Origin: Gemmatimonadota bacterium
GTDB taxonomy: Bacteria; Gemmatimonadota; Gemmatimonadetes; Gemmatimonadales; Gemmatimonadaceae
Length of the DNA: 13,651 nucleotides
Direction: 5' to 3'
Assembly: GCA_003142495.1 (NCBI GenBank)
Contig: PLMM01000212.1
Coordinates: 1 to 13,651 of the forward strand
The notes beneath the pieces are model-generated. The model searched no databases, was not told where the DNA came from, and was given only the letters and a program-made list of their open reading frames with translations. How positions within the stretch are numbered: position 1 is the stretch's first letter; every line of letters starts with the position of its first letter. The position numbers were made by a program, and so were the translations under genes. Below are positions 10,712 through 13,651 of the stretch, piece by piece.

Positions 10712-13651
10712 GTGACACTCTCACGCGTATGCGCCTCCCTCGCACTGCTGCTCGCGCTCACCACTCTCGCGGTGCCGCGTGCGCGCGCGCAGATCGGGAG
10801 CACGACGGACATTCTCACCGGCGTGATCTCAGGGCCGGACTCGAAGCCACTCGCCGGCGCGAGCGTCGAAGCGATGGCGGTCGATGGACAGATCACGCGT
10901 CACGCGCTGACGGGGAACAACGGGCGATACACGATTCTCTTTCCCGATGGCGGCGGACAATATCGCGTGACCGTGCGCTTCATCGGCATGGCACCGATCG
11001 CCTTCGTCGTGAATCGTCAGGCGGATGAAGATCGGCTGGTGCGCGACGTGGCGATGTCGCCGACGAGCTCGCGGCTGCAGGAGGTGGTGGTGAATGCGCG
11101 GAGGCGCGGGGGCGGCAACGATCGGCCGACCCCTGGCGCAACGGGGCGCAATCTCTCGGGCGATCAGGCGGAGCGGCTGCCGATCGACGCGAGCGATCTC
11201 GCCGCACTGGCGGCGCTCGCGCCGGGTGTCGTGCCGATCGGCGCGACGGATTCCACCAGCACGCAGTTCTCCGTCGCGGGGCAGCGGCCCACCGCGAACA
11301 ACATCACGCTCGATGGACTGACCTTCGGCGGTGGCTCGATCCCGCAGGATGCGACGCGCACCACGCGCATCATCACGAATACGTACGATGTGGCGCGCGG
11401 GCAGTTCAGCGGCGGGCTCGTGGCCACCACCACGAAGAGCGGTACGAATTCTCCCGCTGGATCGTTCACGTACTCGCTGCGAGACCGGTCGCTGGAATGG
11501 GGCGGCGCGGACGCCGGCGCCTTCGGCTCGCAGGGCACGCAGAATCAGCTCGGCGGCGGCTTCGGCGGCCCGATCGCGAAGGACAAGCTCTTCTTCTTCG
11601 CCGCCGCGCAGGGGCGCTGGCGCTCCGACGATCTCGCATCGCTGCTCAGCGCGAACAACGCGACGCTGCAGCGGCTCGGCGTCGCCTCCGATTCCGTTGC
11701 GCGCTTTCTCGCGCTTGTGAACGGGCAGGGGGTTCCGTCGCTCGAGGAAGGCGTCGGCGACGCTCGGAGCACGAACAACGGCTCGGCGCTCGCGCGCATG
11801 GATTACCTCATCAACGATTCGCACTCATTGATGTTGCGTGCGGACTGGCGGCTCAACACGCAGGATCCCACGCGCGTCTCCGCGACGGCGCTCCCGATGA
11901 TCGGCGGAACGTCGCGCGATCAGGGCGGCGGGCTGATGCTCACGCTCACCTCGCACTTCGGCAGCAGCGTGATCAACGAGATGCGCACGTACGGATCGAT
12001 CGATGACCGTACGTCGAATCCCTTTCTCGTGCTACCCGCCGCGCGCGTGCAGGTCTCATCGCAGGTTGCCGACAGCGCGCTCGGAATTACGACGCTCGGC
12101 TTCGGCGGGAGCTCGTCGCTGCCGCAGACGGCGCACACCAAGAGCCTCGAGGTGAGCGACGAGCTCTCCTGGCTGCCGGGCGACGCGTCGCATCGCATCA
12201 AGCTCGGCGGGCTGCTCGATGCGCAGCGCTACGACCAGGACGTGACGAACAATCGCGAGGGGATCTTCACCTACAACTCGCTCGCGGATCTCGAGAACGG
12301 GCAGCCGGCGATGTTCACGCGCACGCTCGCGCCGTCCGAGCGCACCGGCACCGCGATCAATCCCGCGCTCTACCTCGGCGACACGTGGCGCAAGAGCAGC
12401 GCGCTGCAGGTCACGTACGGCGTGCGCCTCGAGGGCTCGTCGTACGGCGGCGCGCCCGTGGAGAACACGCTCGTCGACACGGCGTTCGGGTTGCGCACGG
12501 ATCACTTTCCATCCGAGGTGCATCTCAGCCCGCGCGTCGGCTTCACGTGGACGCTCGGGCAGGGCGGGCTCGGCGCGCCGACCACCATCATCCGCGGCGG
12601 CGCCGGTGATTTTCGCAGCGTGACGCCGACCTCAATCTTTTCTTCGGCCGAGGGTGCGACGGGAATCGCGGGGACCGAATCGCAGCTCGTGTGCATCGGC
12701 AGCGCGGTGCCGACGCCGGACTACAGCGCGTACGCGGCCGATCCATCGACGATCCCGACGAGCTGCGCGTCTGACGTTCCCGACGCGCCGACTACCGCGC
12801 TACCGAGTGTTGCCGCGTTCAACCCGAACTTCGGATCGCCGCGCGCCTGGCGCGCATCGCTCGGCGTGCAGCGGCGAATCCTCGACCGCTTCGGACTGAG
12901 CCTCGATGCCAGCTACGCACGAGGCGTGGAGCTGTACGGATTCCAGGATGTGAATCTCGTGACGCAGCCGAGCTTCACGCTGGCGAATGAGGGCGACCGC
13001 CCGGTGTACGTGCCGGCAGCGACTATCGTGCAGGGCACGGGCGCGGAGGACTTCGCGAACTCGCGCTCGGTGTCTTCGCTCGGGCACGTCATCGAGATCG
13101 GATCGAATCTGCAGTCCGACAACAAACAGATCACGCTCGGCTTCAACGGCGTGACGGTGAAGGGGCTGACCTTCCAGGCCTCGTACACCTACATGCGCTC
13201 GACCGACCAGTCGTCGTATTCGGGGGGATCGGCGACGCAGGGCTTCTCGGCCGCGACGACGGGCGGCAATCCGAACGTGTTGGGATGGGCGACGAGCGAC
13301 TTCGAGCGGCGGCACCAGATTCTGCTCACGGCGAGCTACGCGCTGTCGCCGAGCGTCGAGCTCACGACGATGACGAGGCTCATGTCGGGCACACCCTACA
13401 CGCCGATGGTGAGCGGCGACATCAATGGCGATGGCGCGTCAAACGATCGCGCTTTCATCTTCGGCGCCGGCGCGGCGGATACGGCGGTCGCGAACGGGAT
13501 GTCGAGGCTGCTCGGGTCGGCACCGTCGAACGTGCGCTCATGTTTGATGAGCCAGCTCGGCGCAGTCGCCGGGCGCAATAGCTGTTCGGGAAGCTGGCAG
13601 CCGGCGGCGGATCTGCAGATGAACTTCCGGCCGGCGTTCTGGGGGCTCGAG
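10712..13651 (+). CDS. TonB-dependent receptor, Oar-like, with carboxypeptidase regulatory-like domain (3' end beyond window)
   Basis: Outer-membrane beta-barrel transporter energised by TonB-ExbBD; 980 residues are present and the frame is open at the right edge. GTG 10712 is the start: an in-frame TGA lies at 10703-10705 and GAGG precedes it. Order: signal peptide 1-26 (cleavage after ARA), carboxypeptidase-regulatory-like beta-sandwich about 33-115 (LTGVISGPDSKPLAGASVEA, NNGRYTILFP), TonB-box-like LQEVVVNARR at 122-131, plug domain about 145-250 with FSVAGQRPTANNITLDGL and YDVARGQFSGGLVATTTKSGTN, then the barrel with alternating strands such as SHSLMLRADWRLN and RHQILLTASYAL. These plug signatures are typical of Oar/OmpA-related receptors abundant in Gemmatimonadota, Acidobacteriota and Myxococcota. 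DINGDG (903-908) in a predicted loop is calcium-ligand-like. The substrate is unknown. Confidence 0.93.
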   Translation, partial: MTLSRVCASLALLLALTTLAVPRARAQIGSTTDILTGVISGPDSKPLAGASVEAMAVDGQITRHALTGNNGRYTILFPDGGGQYRVTVRFIGMAPIAFVVNRQADEDRLVRDVAMSPTSSRLQEVVVNARRRGGGNDRPTPGATGRNLSGDQAERLPIDASDLAALAALAPGVVPIGATDSTSTQFSVAGQRPTANNITLDGLTFGGGSIPQDATRTTRIITNTYDVARGQFSGGLVATTTKSGTNSPAGSFTYSLRDRSLEWGGADAGAFGSQGTQNQLGGGFGGPIAKDKLFFFAAAQGRWRSDDLASLLSANNATLQRLGVASDSVARFLALVNGQGVPSLEEGVGDARSTNNGSALARMDYLINDSHSLMLRADWRLNTQDPTRVSATALPMIGGTSRDQGGGLMLTLTSHFGSSVINEMRTYGSIDDRTSNPFLVLPAARVQVSSQVADSALGITTLGFGGSSSLPQTAHTKSLEVSDELSWLPGDASHRIKLGGLLDAQRYDQDVTNNREGIFTYNSLADLENGQPAMFTRTLAPSERTGTAINPALYLGDTWRKSSALQVTYGVRLEGSSYGGAPVENTLVDTAFGLRTDHFPSEVHLSPRVGFTWTLGQGGLGAPTTIIRGGAGDFRSVTPTSIFSSAEGATGIAGTESQLVCIGSAVPTPDYSAYAADPSTIPTSCASDVPDAPTTALPSVAAFNPNFGSPRAWRASLGVQRRILDRFGLSLDASYARGVELYGFQDVNLVTQPSFTLANEGDRPVYVPAATIVQGTGAEDFANSRSVSSLGHVIEIGSNLQSDNKQITLGFNGVTVKGLTFQASYTYMRSTDQSSYSGGSATQGFSAATTGGNPNVLGWATSDFERRHQILLTASYALSPSVELTTMTRLMSGTPYTPMVSGDINGDGASNDRAFIFGAGAADTAVANGMSRLLGSAPSNVRSCLMSQLGAVAGRNSCSGSWQPAADLQMNFRPAFWGLE

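Noticed and set aside
10829..11824. 331-aa minus-strand open frame opposite the TonB receptor
   Set aside because: Arg-rich without motifs; the plus strand encodes the signal peptide, regulatory-like domain and plug of the receptor.
1..13651. CRISPR arrays, insertion sequences, integrases, phage genes or attachment-site repeats at the tRNA
   Set aside because: No regularly spaced repeats, terminal inverted repeats or transposase/integrase motifs were found, and the tRNA 3' end shows no duplicated copy nearby.

Overview
The window is GC-rich chromosomal DNA from a diderm (Gram-negative-type) bacterium. It carries an Oar-like TonB-dependent receptor with an N-terminal carboxypeptidase-regulatory-like domain, an MCE/MlaD-family protein, lipoprotein and periplasmic proteins, and many starts without a clear Shine-Dalgarno sequence. 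Together these fit Gemmatimonadota or a related high-GC, soil-type lineage. That placement is inference from gene content; no rRNA or taxonomic marker is present apart from the start of rho. No CRISPR array, insertion sequence, integrase or phage gene was seen, and coding density is very high (the longest gene-free stretches are about 130-180 bp).

Layout: (1) positions 1-258, the N-terminus of transcription terminator Rho on the minus strand, running off the left edge; (2) 437-1543 (+), an intramembrane site-2-type metalloprotease, convergent with (3) 1555-2496 (-), an orphan MlaD/MCE lipid-transport-type protein, with a hairpin terminator for the protease lying inside the mlaD-like coding region; (4) 2546-4213 (+), a GlpD/GlpA-like FAD oxidoreductase; (5) a surface-glycan cluster: two translationally coupled family-2 glycosyltransferases on minus (5157-6122 canonical; 4228-5160 lacking the catalytic DDGS and DxD motifs), a divergent family-4 glycosyltransferase (6293-7564, +) and a SAM methyltransferase (7513-8364, -) that overlaps it tail-to-tail by 52 bp; (6) tRNA-Arg(CCG) at 8427-8500 (-) with an intrinsic terminator squeezed between it and the methyltransferase; (7) an ECF sigma / membrane anti-sigma-like / membrane-anchored Spy-CnrX-like operon (8632-10055, +) joined by ATGA overlaps, the third gene carrying a +1 frameshift; (8) a convergent His/Met-rich LTxxQ (Spy/CpxP-like) lipoprotein at 10067-10573 (-); (9) a 980-residue partial Oar-like TonB-dependent receptor from 10712 to the right edge.

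The most interesting reading is region 7-8. Its order, sigma then single-pass anti-sigma candidate then single-pass periplasmic helical sensor, resembles the architecture of the Cupriavidus CnrYXH metal-sensing system (established knowledge). Here it faces a metal-ligand-rich Spy-like lipoprotein, with a TonB receptor divergent from that lipoprotein. That it forms one envelope or metal-stress circuit is inference. Second most interesting is the active/degenerate glycosyltransferase pair, which looks like an enzyme plus a pseudoenzyme partner.
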